Positions 18,683 through 26,907 of a stretch of 52,644 bases of DNA are shown here, piece by piece. The notes under the pieces are model-generated. The model had not been told where the DNA came from. It did no database searches and worked only from the letters and a program-made list of their open reading frames with translations. Both the position numbers and the translations under genes were made by a program. Positions within the stretch are counted from its first letter, which is position 1. Each line of letters begins with the position of its first letter. Origin of the DNA: Leptospira sp. (GTDB lineage: Bacteria > Spirochaetota > Leptospiria > Leptospirales > Leptospiraceae); the NCBI GenBank assembly GCA_020831715.1, contig JAFIGA010000050.1:1-52644 (forward strand), read 5' to 3'.

Positions 18683-18716
18683 ATTTAATTTGGTTAAGGT
18701 GTAGAGGTTGAAAAAA

Positions 18717-19106
18717 ATGAGCATGACAGCAATTGTAGTTATTACTTTGATTATATCCACTATTGTGTTAATATTTCGATTTAGTAATAGAAATATTAAA
18801 TTCGGTGGTTCGCAAGCGGCTATAGCGGCTCTTCAAAAGATTAAGGAGGGTGCATTTGTACTGGACGTTAGAACTGAGTCAGAGTACCAATCCGGTCATT
18901 TTCCGGGTGCCAAGAATATTCCGGTGAATATGGTTGCCACTCGCTTGAAAGAAATTCCGTCCAATAAACCGGTTGTTGTCTATTGTGCCGCCGGAGGGAG
19001 ATCCGCAAGTGCCAGAGATATTTTAATAAGAAGTGGTTATCAGGATGTTATCAATGCGGGTGGTATCGGAGACCTAAATCGGGCTAAAAATAATTCAAAT
19101 CAATAA
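18717..19106 (+). CDS. Membrane-anchored rhodanese-domain protein
   Basis: A protein of about 129 residues with an N-terminal membrane segment (about residues 3-22) and a single rhodanese domain. DVRTESEYQSGHFPGAKNIP and the active-site loop CAAGGRS are both present, so the sulfur-accepting cysteine is intact. It probably carries persulfide sulfur, likely on the periplasmic side. ATG 18717 has AGAGG 9 bases upstream; TTG 18708 is an alternative. It follows the SGNH gene by 34 bases and ends inside the last 7 bases of convergent folC. Confidence 0.83.
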   Translation: MSMTAIVVITLIISTIVLIFRFSNRNIKFGGSQAAIAALQKIKEGAFVLDVRTESEYQSGHFPGAKNIPVNMVATRLKEIPSNKPVVVYCAAGGRSASARDILIRSGYQDVINAGGIGDLNRAKNNSNQ

Positions 19107-20356
19107 AGTATCTCTTTTAACTTTGAATATATTCTGAAGCTACCTAAAACAAGAATAGGAGTTTTTAAGTTGATACAAGTATTAATAACCTTGGTGAATT
19201 CTTCTTCTGTTTCTATTCTGTGTTCGCTTGGATATTCTTTTGAATTAGTTTTGGGTATTTGACTGGACTTAAGATAATTTGTCGCCTGGAAAGGTGGGTA
19301 AGACAATACATGAAATGCCTCAATTTTTCTAGAGGATCTAAAGCTATTGATGATTGCATTTAGATCCTTGTCCGGAAGACAAGCGACGAATACTTTCCAT
19401 GTAGTATTGGGATGAATTCTTTCAATTGTATAAATTACATTTTGTACAGCATCTGCATTATGAGCAGTATCATATAATACAATCGGATTCGTATTGATGG
19501 TTTCCAGTCTTCCGGGAGGATTGTCGTTCGTGACTGAATTTTTTTCGTTATTGGGAATAGGAACAGGTTTGTGGATATAATTGTTATGAATGATATCAAT
19601 CATCCATTCTGACATCCTTCTATAGTTTTCTAAATAAGTATTTTTTTGGGATAAGTCCTTAAAAAAATGAAGATCTATATTTAAAACCTTACAGTATTTT
19701 TCTATGATCTCTATTAGATCTATTTGAGTCTTGGGATCAGGCTCCAAAGCAAATAGACATTTTGTTTCTGAAGAGATGATCCCCAGTTTTTCTTGAAGAA
19801 TTAATTCTAAACTTTTCCCCAATATTTCAGTGTGATCGAGACCAATTTTTGTAAGAGCAACAAATTCGGCTTTAACTAACTTTGTTGCATCCAATCTTCC
19901 GCCCAACCCTGCTTCATAAATCTGCCATTCGATTCTTTCATCTTGAAATGCAATCATAGCGAACAAAGTGAAAATTTCAAAATAAGAAAACTGCTTGAGA
20001 TAATTCAAATCTTCACTATTGAAGATTTCCATAAATTTATCTATTTTTCTTTCTGAAATAGGTGCTCCATCAATCATAACTCGTTCCAATGGGCTAAGCA
20101 AATGAGGAGAAGAATAAAATCCTGTTCGATAGTTTCTATTGGTTAATTGGGATTGAAGATAGTAACCCAATGATCCTTTTCCGTTTGTACCTACAATCGA
20201 AATTTTATGATTGGTAAAATTAGAGAAATTAAAATATTTCGAAAATACAGTTTCAATACAATCCGAAAAGGGCTCCAAAGAATAAGATAAAAATTGATTG
20301 AAGTTCCTGGTTTTCTCCGGGTTATTCAGCTCACTCAAGAATTCGAGAAATTTCAT
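19100..20356 (-). CDS. folC: Folylpolyglutamate / dihydrofolate synthase FolC
   Basis: Mur-ligase-family enzyme that adds glutamate to dihydropteroate or folates, 418 residues. The P-loop GTNGKGS is near residue 59, EAGLGGRLDATK near 150, and LDHTEILG near 174 carries the conserved metal-binding His. The C-terminal domain has YDTAHNADAV. Length fits the family. It overlaps the aroE end by 4 bases (ATGA), so the two are translationally coupled. Confidence 0.9.
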   Translation of the reverse strand: MKFLEFLSELNNPEKTRNFNQFLSYSLEPFSDCIETVFSKYFNFSNFTNHKISIVGTNGKGSLGYYLQSQLTNRNYRTGFYSSPHLLSPLERVMIDGAPISERKIDKFMEIFNSEDLNYLKQFSYFEIFTLFAMIAFQDERIEWQIYEAGLGGRLDATKLVKAEFVALTKIGLDHTEILGKSLELILQEKLGIISSETKCLFALEPDPKTQIDLIEIIEKYCKVLNIDLHFFKDLSQKNTYLENYRRMSEWMIDIIHNNYIHKPVPIPNNEKNSVTNDNPPGRLETINTNPIVLYDTAHNADAVQNVIYTIERIHPNTTWKVFVACLPDKDLNAIINSFRSSRKIEAFHVLSYPPFQATNYLKSSQIPKTNSKEYPSEHRIETEEEFTKVINTCINLKTPILVLGSFRIYSKLKEILY

Positions 20357-21267
20357 TGCTTGAGATTATTTAATAGAGTTTTTCTTATTTTTTTTGTAAA
20401 TGATTTAGGTGTGTATGTGCCTGTGAATATTCGATTTTGCTCTAATCCTTGATAGATGAGCATATCGATGCCGGGGATAATTTCGCAGCCAACCTCTTTC
20501 GCAAGTTTAACCAGTGGAGTTTTGATGGGATTATAAACAATATCAAAGACAGTTGCATCGGAATGCAAAGAACTCTTGGGAAGAATGGATTCCGATTCTT
20601 GTCCCAGCATTCCAACATTCGTTGTATGAATATATAATTCAATATATGTTGGTTGCGTACTTTGCATTTCATGCAAAGGAATAAACAGTGTGGAACCGGG
20701 GAGAAATTCGTTCATTTCGTTCATTAACTGAGTTCCTTTCTCGATATTTCTTGCTGTAATTACGATATGTTTATTTAGCCTATCTGATGTATTTTTTAAT
20801 TGAGATTGGAATTCTTCCAAAATAGAAAATCCAATTCCACGAGCTGAGCCTCCGCTCCCGATTAAAAGAATGTCTCCCGGCTTGGATGGATTCAGAAGTT
20901 TTGGATTGTGATTTTTGATTGCATGCAAGGCTCCCAACCCATCTGTATTGTATGCATGAATTTCACCATTTTGAAAGAATAATGTATTGGATGATTTCAT
21001 CCATTGGGCACTGGAATGAATATGATCGGCTATTTTAAAAGCCCACTCTTTATGTGGGATAGTTACCGAAAGTCCATGTAGTCCGTATTTATGGAGCGTG
21101 AGAAGATCTTCTTTGGTAGGATCTTTCATTGTGAATACTTTATAAATGGCATTGATCTCTAATCTTTCGTATATAAGACTATGCAATACCGGAGAGAGTG
21201 TATGAGAGAGAGGGAATCCTATGATTCCGAAGGTTTTTGTGTTGGAATTTGGATAAAAAGACTTCAT
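20353..21267 (-). CDS. aroE: Shikimate dehydrogenase AroE
   Basis: NADPH-dependent reduction of 3-dehydroshikimate to shikimate in aromatic amino-acid and folate-precursor synthesis; 304 residues, slightly longer than the usual 270-290. The substrate site is GFPLSHTLSPVLH, with the catalytic Lys in TIPHKEWA and Asn/Asp in NTDGLG. The cofactor loop is GSGGSARG. The C-terminal GIDMLIYQGLEQ is typical. The pairing with folC links it to folate supply through chorismate. Confidence 0.93.
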   Translation of the reverse strand: MKSFYPNSNTKTFGIIGFPLSHTLSPVLHSLIYERLEINAIYKVFTMKDPTKEDLLTLHKYGLHGLSVTIPHKEWAFKIADHIHSSAQWMKSSNTLFFQNGEIHAYNTDGLGALHAIKNHNPKLLNPSKPGDILLIGSGGSARGIGFSILEEFQSQLKNTSDRLNKHIVITARNIEKGTQLMNEMNEFLPGSTLFIPLHEMQSTQPTYIELYIHTTNVGMLGQESESILPKSSLHSDATVFDIVYNPIKTPLVKLAKEVGCEIIPGIDMLIYQGLEQNRIFTGTYTPKSFTKKIRKTLLNNLKQ

Positions 21268-21323
21268 CTGTTTATTTATAGACTAAAATGGTTATTATTT
21301 CAGTATAGTAAAAAAAGAGAAAT

Positions 21324-21680
21324 ATGGCTAATTATATACTATTTCCACCTCTAGGGGCTCCTTCTGCTCCCTGGACGACTTTGGTCGATATCGTTTTCTT
21401 CGTTGGTGCGTCAGCAATTGTTGCCTGGTATTACTACTACTATCTAAAGAAAGATCTTTTGGGTGGTTTTTGGGGTGCAGTTTTGGTGTCTGCAGTTGGT
21501 GCTTTGATTGTGTTTGCATTATTGCAAAGTTTTATTCGTGATATCATTATGTGGCTCATGTCACCTAAGATTGGGTCTACTCAACTATCTAATGTTAATT
21601 TAATTGCAATTTTTATTGGTGGATTCTTGGCTCTTTATATTATGAATAGGATCAACCACAACAAGGAGAGACGAGGCTAA
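21324..21680 (+). CDS. Small membrane protein, unknown function
   Basis: A 118-residue protein with three hydrophobic segments (about residues 17-41, 47-78 and 90-110), a tyrosine cluster WYYYYYLKKD after the first, and a basic end NHNKERRG. I recognise no family. It is divergent from aroE, and its last 81 bases overlap the 3' end of the convergent glycosyltransferase gene. Both overlapping ends look like real coding sequence, so the overlap is probably genuine. Confidence 0.7.
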   Translation: MANYILFPPLGAPSAPWTTLVDIVFFVGASAIVAWYYYYYLKKDLLGGFWGAVLVSAVGALIVFALLQSFIRDIIMWLMSPKIGSTQLSNVNLIAIFIGGFLALYIMNRINHNKERRG

Positions 21681-22436
21681 TTCCTTGTCTCTACCAAGTT
21701 CGAATAGTTTAAGATACTTCAAGAAATTATAATAGGCTCCCAGAGCACATACTGCAAAACCTGCCCTACCATCCAAAAATCCTAATCTAAAAATATAGGT
21801 CCACCAAAACTTATAAACCAGTTTACTGTATGCTTTTAGGACACCTGACCTCTTCCCTTTTTTGTATTTTTCAATGGCGTAAAGAGTTGTGTATTTATTT
21901 ATAAAATCAAGATGTTCAGAGATGGAACGGTAAGAGTAATGATGGACAGGAGATTTGAGTCTGCCTATTTTTCCTTGGATAGCAAGAGTTTCATGAACCA
22001 ATCCACCTTTGAATTTTCCGTGATTTCGGTTGAATAGCTTCAATTGAGGATCTGGATACCAACCGCTGTGATGAATCCACTGGCATAGATAATAAGTAAG
22101 TCGAGGAATAAAAAATCCTGTATGGTTTTCAAATGTTGTAACGGAAAGTGAGAGTATTTCTTCCTTCAGCGAAGAACTGATTTCTTCGTCTGCATCAATA
22201 GAAAGTATCCAAGAGTTTTTAGCAAGGCTTATTGCAAAATTTTTCTGAGAAGAATAATTATCGAATGTTCTTGTGAAAACATTGGCTTTGTATTTTTTAG
22301 CTATGGAGATTGTTGAATCAGTTGAACCGGAATCCACCAATATAATTTCATCACAAAAATCCAAGCTTTTTAAACATCTCTCAATATTATGCTCCTCGTT
22401 GAGAGTAATGATACAGGCGGAAATAGGGGGAAGCAT
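21600..22436 (-). CDS. Family 2 glycosyltransferase (WaaE/KdtX-like)
   Basis: A 278-residue GT-A glycosyltransferase. It has the start SACIITLNEEHNIERCLKSL, the nucleotide-sugar site DEIILVDSGSTD near residue 30-40 and the metal-binding SIDADEE near 85. The middle part PRLTYYLCQWIHHSGWYPD and LVHE resemble lipopolysaccharide-core transferases such as WaaE/KdtX. It probably adds a sugar to lipopolysaccharide on the cytoplasmic face. The last 27 codons overlap the convergent membrane-protein gene. Its start codon abuts the stop of the upstream HATPase gene. Confidence 0.87.
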   Translation of the reverse strand: MLPPISACIITLNEEHNIERCLKSLDFCDEIILVDSGSTDSTISIAKKYKANVFTRTFDNYSSQKNFAISLAKNSWILSIDADEEISSSLKEEILSLSVTTFENHTGFFIPRLTYYLCQWIHHSGWYPDPQLKLFNRNHGKFKGGLVHETLAIQGKIGRLKSPVHHYSYRSISEHLDFINKYTTLYAIEKYKKGKRSGVLKAYSKLVYKFWWTYIFRLGFLDGRAGFAVCALGAYYNFLKYLKLFELGRDKELASSLLVVVDPIHNIKSQESTNKNCN

Positions 22437-23138
22437 TTAGTCGAATTTTCTCTTGCTAACAAAATCATTGGATAAAGGAATCTCTAATCGAGCAATTGTT
22501 GTTTCTTTTCCAATGATGATTCTAAAAAAATTGGGATCAATACCTTCGCCTTTCAACATGATGAGTATCAAGGCAAGTCCCAATCCCGCTCCCTCTGCAT
22601 TATCCGCATTGTCCATGTAGAATTGGGCTATGTCGTCGTAAGCCATTCCCTTCTCCAATTTTTCCCGGAGGGATTTTTCTTCTTCTTTGGTAATGGGAGT
22701 GTTGTTGATTACTTCGACGGTCATTCCATCTTGGTTATAATGAAAGTTGATAAGGCAATAATAACCTTTCTTTTTGGCTTTGGTTCCATATTCTTCCGAC
22801 ATGGATTCGGAAAAAGACTGCTTGTATTCTTGGAGTCCTTTGGCATAGTGTTCTGAGTTGAATATGTCCCAGCCTCTTTCTTCAAAAAATATTCGCTTTT
22901 GGTTTGCTTTACAAGCATTGATGGCAAGTTCTTTAATTATGGTGTATACAGTTGGTACAAGTGTGGGGCGAGTGAGTTTTCCCAAGATTAATTCAATTGC
23001 TCGCTGGATATTTTCTTCAACAGTTTTGGAGATTTTATGCGTCTTAAGAGCTAAGATACGACCATTTTCAATGGTAAGTTTGATGTGGTCTGAGATCTCT
23101 TTGGTTTCCAAAATTTCTTTACCCGCTTTAAATATCAA
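22437..23138 (-). CDS. HATPase-domain protein (histidine-kinase-like ATPase)
   Basis: A 233-residue protein with a GHKL-type ATP-binding fold: N box TIIKELAINACKANQKR near residue 70 and the G2-like EGAGLGLALILIMLKG near 188. There is no phospho-acceptor His domain, receiver or membrane segment, so it is a stand-alone ATPase, perhaps a protein kinase or anti-sigma-like partner. Known Leptospira genomes carry similar unassigned proteins. The start is TTG with no clear SD; an in-frame stop lies just upstream, so no better start exists. Confidence 0.75.
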   Translation of the reverse strand: MIFKAGKEILETKEISDHIKLTIENGRILALKTHKISKTVEENIQRAIELILGKLTRPTLVPTVYTIIKELAINACKANQKRIFFEERGWDIFNSEHYAKGLQEYKQSFSESMSEEYGTKAKKKGYYCLINFHYNQDGMTVEVINNTPITKEEEKSLREKLEKGMAYDDIAQFYMDNADNAEGAGLGLALILIMLKGEGIDPNFFRIIIGKETTIARLEIPLSNDFVSKRKFD

Positions 23139-24561
23139 TTGTTTCAGATTTTACAGGAAAAAAAACCTTTTTTTCTTTTTGGTTTATTTTTTTTCTGTTA
23201 CTCTAATATTTCCCCAATCTCTGGATCTTGCCAATACAAGAGTCTGGATGAGTGATGAAGGAAGATTTTCGGAAATATCCGATATTCAGATTCGAAATGG
23301 AAAAATTCTTAAAATTCAGAATTCTAAATTAAAAAATCCCCAAAAAGTTAATTATGCATTACCGGGATTTTGTGATGCTTATGTAACATTAGGTGTGAAT
23401 CCCTGGGGTGGCCAAGCCGGTCCTGATTCATTGAAAATTACTCTTCAAACAATCATCTCCCATGGATTCACCCATGTTGAGTCTGTTGGGGATGGTAATT
23501 GGATATCTAAGGTTCAAAATTATACTGAAAGAAATACTTGGAAAGGACCTATCATATTTCGAGGTCGAGCGCCGATCATTCCGGCTCCGGATTATGATAT
23601 ACCAAAAGGAACATATGAAGTTGTGAGAAGTGATGAGGAGATGAAAAAAATCCTTTCTTCTCCGACTAATTTGCGAACTCATATCTTCCATAGAAACCTT
23701 GGTGATTATATACCCAATCTGAGATTTCTTTATAAACTTCGAGTGGAATACGCCAAGAATCAAAATTGGGTTATGCATACTTTCGCGGATACTGTCTCCA
23801 GTGCGGAAGCTTTGGCAACAGGATGGAATGTAATTTTTCACCCAATCAATGCCAGTCCACCGCAATTTCAATTGGAAAATATTAAATGGTCCCCTCTAAT
23901 GTCAATTTATTATTTCCAAACTATTAGAAAGCAAGCCTTGTGGGAGCCTGAGCGCGAGAAAATGTTAGACCGAAGTGCTTATTTTAATATATCATTCAAA
24001 GAAGTCTCCAAAGATATAGGAGACCTATTATTCTCGGATGCAGATCACGAAAAAGCTCTAAGTGAATATAAAAATTACCTTTCACAACTCAGGTCGCGGT
24101 CGGTTATGAAGAAGAATTTAATTTTTGCATCCGGAACAGGTTACCCACTTGTGTATCCGGGAGTCGGAGCACTTAAGGAGATGGAGATATGGGAAGACGC
24201 ATTTGCTTATTGGGAAAAGAGTTTGAAATCAAACAAACATGACGAGCCGCAGGTGTTGCAAATTTCTTCATTTTGGAGTAAGATTAAAAATTCAATATTT
24301 GGTAAAGAAGAATTGCAAGAACTGGCCTTTCCACAGGATGAGCCTGTAAAGATACCTGATTATCGTATTCAATTCTTCAATACATTTACTCGAAATAGTT
24401 GTGAGTTCATAGGTGCAGGACATAAAGGTGTCATTCAAAAAGGTGGAGAGGCGAATATGGCTATTTATGAGTCCAATCCACTGGCGAAAAAGAATGGGTT
24501 AAATCAACCAATGGCAGTTATATTAAAAGGAAGAATTCAGTCGGGAAAAATTATAAAATAA
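23101..24561 (+). CDS. Exported amidohydrolase-like protein, degenerate metal site
   Basis: About 486 residues resembling a secreted amidohydrolase: a beta-sandwich start, PGFCDAYVTLG, a central barrel with MHTFADTVSSAEALATGWNVIFHP, ASGTGYPLVYPGVG, and a C-terminal sandwich. The first metal motif, normally HxH (PGLIDAHVH), reads DAYVT, so the usual metal centre looks lost. A hydrophobic signal-like stretch (KKNLFFFLVYFFSVTLIFPQS) precedes the mature part. There is no ATG in a sensible place; TTG 23101 is my best start but overlaps the divergent HATPase gene. Runs of 8 A and 7 T near 23158-23174 make a sequencing frameshift possible. Confidence 0.65.
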   Translation: MVSKISLPALNINCFRFYRKKNLFFFLVYFFSVTLIFPQSLDLANTRVWMSDEGRFSEISDIQIRNGKILKIQNSKLKNPQKVNYALPGFCDAYVTLGVNPWGGQAGPDSLKITLQTIISHGFTHVESVGDGNWISKVQNYTERNTWKGPIIFRGRAPIIPAPDYDIPKGTYEVVRSDEEMKKILSSPTNLRTHIFHRNLGDYIPNLRFLYKLRVEYAKNQNWVMHTFADTVSSAEALATGWNVIFHPINASPPQFQLENIKWSPLMSIYYFQTIRKQALWEPEREKMLDRSAYFNISFKEVSKDIGDLLFSDADHEKALSEYKNYLSQLRSRSVMKKNLIFASGTGYPLVYPGVGALKEMEIWEDAFAYWEKSLKSNKHDEPQVLQISSFWSKIKNSIFGKEELQELAFPQDEPVKIPDYRIQFFNTFTRNSCEFIGAGHKGVIQKGGEANMAIYESNPLAKKNGLNQPMAVILKGRIQSGKIIK

Positions 24562-24573
24562 AGGGTGTGTTAT

Positions 24574-25716
24574 ATGGAAGATTTTGCTAAATTACTGGAA
24601 GAAAGTTATAAAAAGAGAAAATCGATTGAAGCAGGGTCTCTGCATCAAGCTAAGATTATACGAGAGACCAAAGATTTTTACTTTATCGAAACCTTGGGAG
24701 AAAAAATAAACGGAGTTGTATCCAGGGAAGAATTTGCAGAAGAAGAAAACGCTTTAAAGCCGGGGGATGAATTAGATGTTTATTTCTTGGAAGAATCATC
24801 GGGTGATTATTTATTTACACACTGTCTTCAGGGTTCGGATATTACAGCATCCAGATTAGAACTGTCTATCATGCATGATCTTCCGATCTTGGGACAGGTT
24901 GTAATTAATCAACAAATGGGCTATGATGTAAAACTGGGAGAATTTGTTGCATTTTGTCCCAATTCGCAATTTGAGCCCAAATGGAAAGGGGAAGATTTGG
25001 TTGGAAAAAGATTTCGATTTGTAGTTACAAATATGGAACGAAAAAAGATTCAAGTCTCTCAGCGAAAGATTGCAGATAAAGAAAAACAGGCTAGAGTGGA
25101 TATACTAAAATCCGAGTGGAAGGTTGGATCTTTTGTGACAGTGTCCGTTCAGTCAATACAAAGATCCGGTTTGCAAGTTCAAGTGGAAGGCTTGTCGGCA
25201 TTCATACCGGGAAGTGAGGCTAGCTTTAAACCCAATGCAGATCTGGAAAAAGAATTCAAGTTAGGGCAGAGTCTCAAGGCAAAAATTATAGAATTGGATT
25301 GGTCTAGCAATCGAATCATTCTCAGTGCTAAAGACTTTTTGGCGGATCCATGGGCGTTGAAACTTCCATTTAGGGAAGGGGATATCTTGGAGGGAACAAT
25401 AGAAAAAATCAAGAATTTTGGATTATTCGTAAGACTAAACGATGAGTTCCAAGGTTTGGTTCCTAACCGTGAATTAGGTCTTCCTCCGAATTCCAATCCA
25501 TCCAATGAATTTTCACCCGGTAGGAAAGTTAAGGTTTTTGTTTTGGAAATCAATCCATTAAAAAGACAAATCGCTCTCTCGATTGGAAGGGCAAAAGATA
25601 CAGAGGCAAGGATGGAGTATCAAAAATATATATCGGATGAATCTGAGATACAATCGACAAGTTCATTTGGACTTTTGTTGCAAAAGTCTTTGGCGGCTGG
25701 CAAAAGCCCAAAGTAA
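24574..25716 (+). CDS. S1-domain RNA-binding protein
   Basis: A 380-residue protein with about four S1 (OB-fold) repeats, starting near residues 18, 105, 190 and 275. The last (GDILEGTIEKIKNFGLFVRLNDEFQGLVPNREL) is the most canonical. It resembles a short ribosomal protein S1 or a paralogue, and probably binds single-stranded mRNA. ATG 24574 has AAGGG 8 bases upstream. It leads a same-strand run with trmL (6-base gap), the RsbW-like gene and uvrB. Confidence 0.82.
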   Translation: MEDFAKLLEESYKKRKSIEAGSLHQAKIIRETKDFYFIETLGEKINGVVSREEFAEEENALKPGDELDVYFLEESSGDYLFTHCLQGSDITASRLELSIMHDLPILGQVVINQQMGYDVKLGEFVAFCPNSQFEPKWKGEDLVGKRFRFVVTNMERKKIQVSQRKIADKEKQARVDILKSEWKVGSFVTVSVQSIQRSGLQVQVEGLSAFIPGSEASFKPNADLEKEFKLGQSLKAKIIELDWSSNRIILSAKDFLADPWALKLPFREGDILEGTIEKIKNFGLFVRLNDEFQGLVPNRELGLPPNSNPSNEFSPGRKVKVFVLEINPLKRQIALSIGRAKDTEARMEYQKYISDESEIQSTSSFGLLLQKSLAAGKSPK

Positions 25717-25722
25717 ATTATA

Positions 25723-26193
25723 ATGGAAGTAGCTCTTTTTAAACCGGAGATTCCACCTAATACGGGGAATATAGGAAGACTTTGTGTCAATTCGGGTGTG
25801 CCTTTATCGATTATAGGGGAACCCGCATTTGACCTATCTGAGAAAGCCGCAAGAAGAGCTGGTCTGGATTATTGGCAACATTTGGAGTTAAATCGATATA
25901 AAGATTGGGATGAGTTCATAGAAGCCAAGCAGGGGAAGAGAATATTCCTTGTTAGCAAGTTTGGAACCAAGAATTATGCAAAGGTATGCTTCCGGGAGGG
26001 AGATGTTTTGGTATTTGGGCAAGAAACAAAAGGTTTACCCGCTTCCATTCGAGAGAATTGGATGCCTGATCGGGTGTTATTTATCCCCATGAAGCCCATA
26101 TCAAGATCCATTAATCTGTCTAATTCTGTTGCTATAATTTTATTCGAATCTCTTCGTCAGATAGGCAATTGGTCAGAAAATACCTTGCATTGA
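25723..26193 (+). CDS. trmL: tRNA (cytidine34-2'-O)-methyltransferase TrmL
   Basis: SPOUT-class methyltransferase of 156 residues that 2'-O-methylates the wobble base of certain leucine tRNAs. The motifs are PEIPPNTGNIGRLC at the N-terminus, LVFGQETKGLP near residue 104 and IPM..ISRSINLSNSVAI near 125, which form the trefoil-knot SAM site. Length matches the family. It follows the S1-protein gene by 6 bases. Confidence 0.92.
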   Translation: MEVALFKPEIPPNTGNIGRLCVNSGVPLSIIGEPAFDLSEKAARRAGLDYWQHLELNRYKDWDEFIEAKQGKRIFLVSKFGTKNYAKVCFREGDVLVFGQETKGLPASIRENWMPDRVLFIPMKPISRSINLSNSVAIILFESLRQIGNWSENTLH

Positions 26194-26221
26194 AAGTTGA
26201 GTATTTTAAATTAGTGTCTGT

Positions 26222-26896
26222 ATGGCATTTTCTTTATCGAGTCGCGAATTAGAAACAGAACTAATATCTGTAATCCAGAAGGGTGCGGGTGGTAATGCTT
26301 CTGATTTTTGCAAATGGATCCGTATGGAAATTGTCAAGAAATTCAAAGAAGAGCCGGACATTACAGAAAACGATGTAATTACTCTTCTTGAAAAATTTAA
26401 ATCAAACGGTGATTTAGTTTCCGGTCGTTTTGACTCTAGGGAGTATTTCTTATCTGATGACTCTAAATTCCACAAGAAAGTGGGTACTCATGATAGTTAT
26501 AATATCTTAGGAAAATTGGATTACTCGCCACTGCAATATGTTAAAACTAGATTGGAATACTTTCTAAGAAAAAATTCGGTAGATGAAGAAGAGATTATAG
26601 ATGTTGCTATAGCAACTATTGAAGCAATTGAAAACGCTGTAAAGTATGGCGATGGAGAAATCGTTGAAGTGGAATACAGCATTGACCGATCCAGGAAATT
26701 CAGTATATCACTGTTGAATAATATTAAAGAGTTTAATCTGGAAGATGACATCAAGCGTGGAAAATTTACATCCACTGCTACTCTTATGCGTGGAATGATG
26801 GTTATGCAAAAGTTATTCAATCAAGTTGATCTGGAAATTCTTGACGATCGCAAACAAGCTAGTTTTAAGGCATCTAGAATATTGGGTGTATCTTAG
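26222..26896 (+). CDS. RsbW-like anti-sigma/serine kinase domain protein
   Basis: A 224-residue protein. Residues 1-85 look like a winged-helix or other small helical domain, not identified. Residues 95-222 are a HATPase_c_2 (RsbW-like) domain with N box [14 protein letters not shown] and a late [14 protein letters not shown]. It may phosphorylate a STAS antagonist and hold a sigma factor. No sigma factor is nearby. The uvrB start codon follows after 11 bases, so the two are probably co-transcribed. Confidence 0.75.
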   Translation: MAFSLSSRELETELISVIQKGAGGNASDFCKWIRMEIVKKFKEEPDITENDVITLLEKFKSNGDLVSGRFDSREYFLSDDSKFHKKVGTHDSYNILGKLDYSPLQYVKTRLEYFLRKNSVDEEEIIDVAIATIEAIENAVKYGDGEIVEVEYSIDRSRKFSISLLNNIKEFNLEDDIKRGKFTSTATLMRGMMVMQKLFNQVDLEILDDRKQASFKASRILGVS

Positions 26897-26907
26897 GGAT
26901 AAAAATA

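Noticed and set aside
23428..23871. 147-codon frame antisense to the amidohydrolase-like gene
   Set aside because: Shadow of a longer conserved-looking frame; no motifs.
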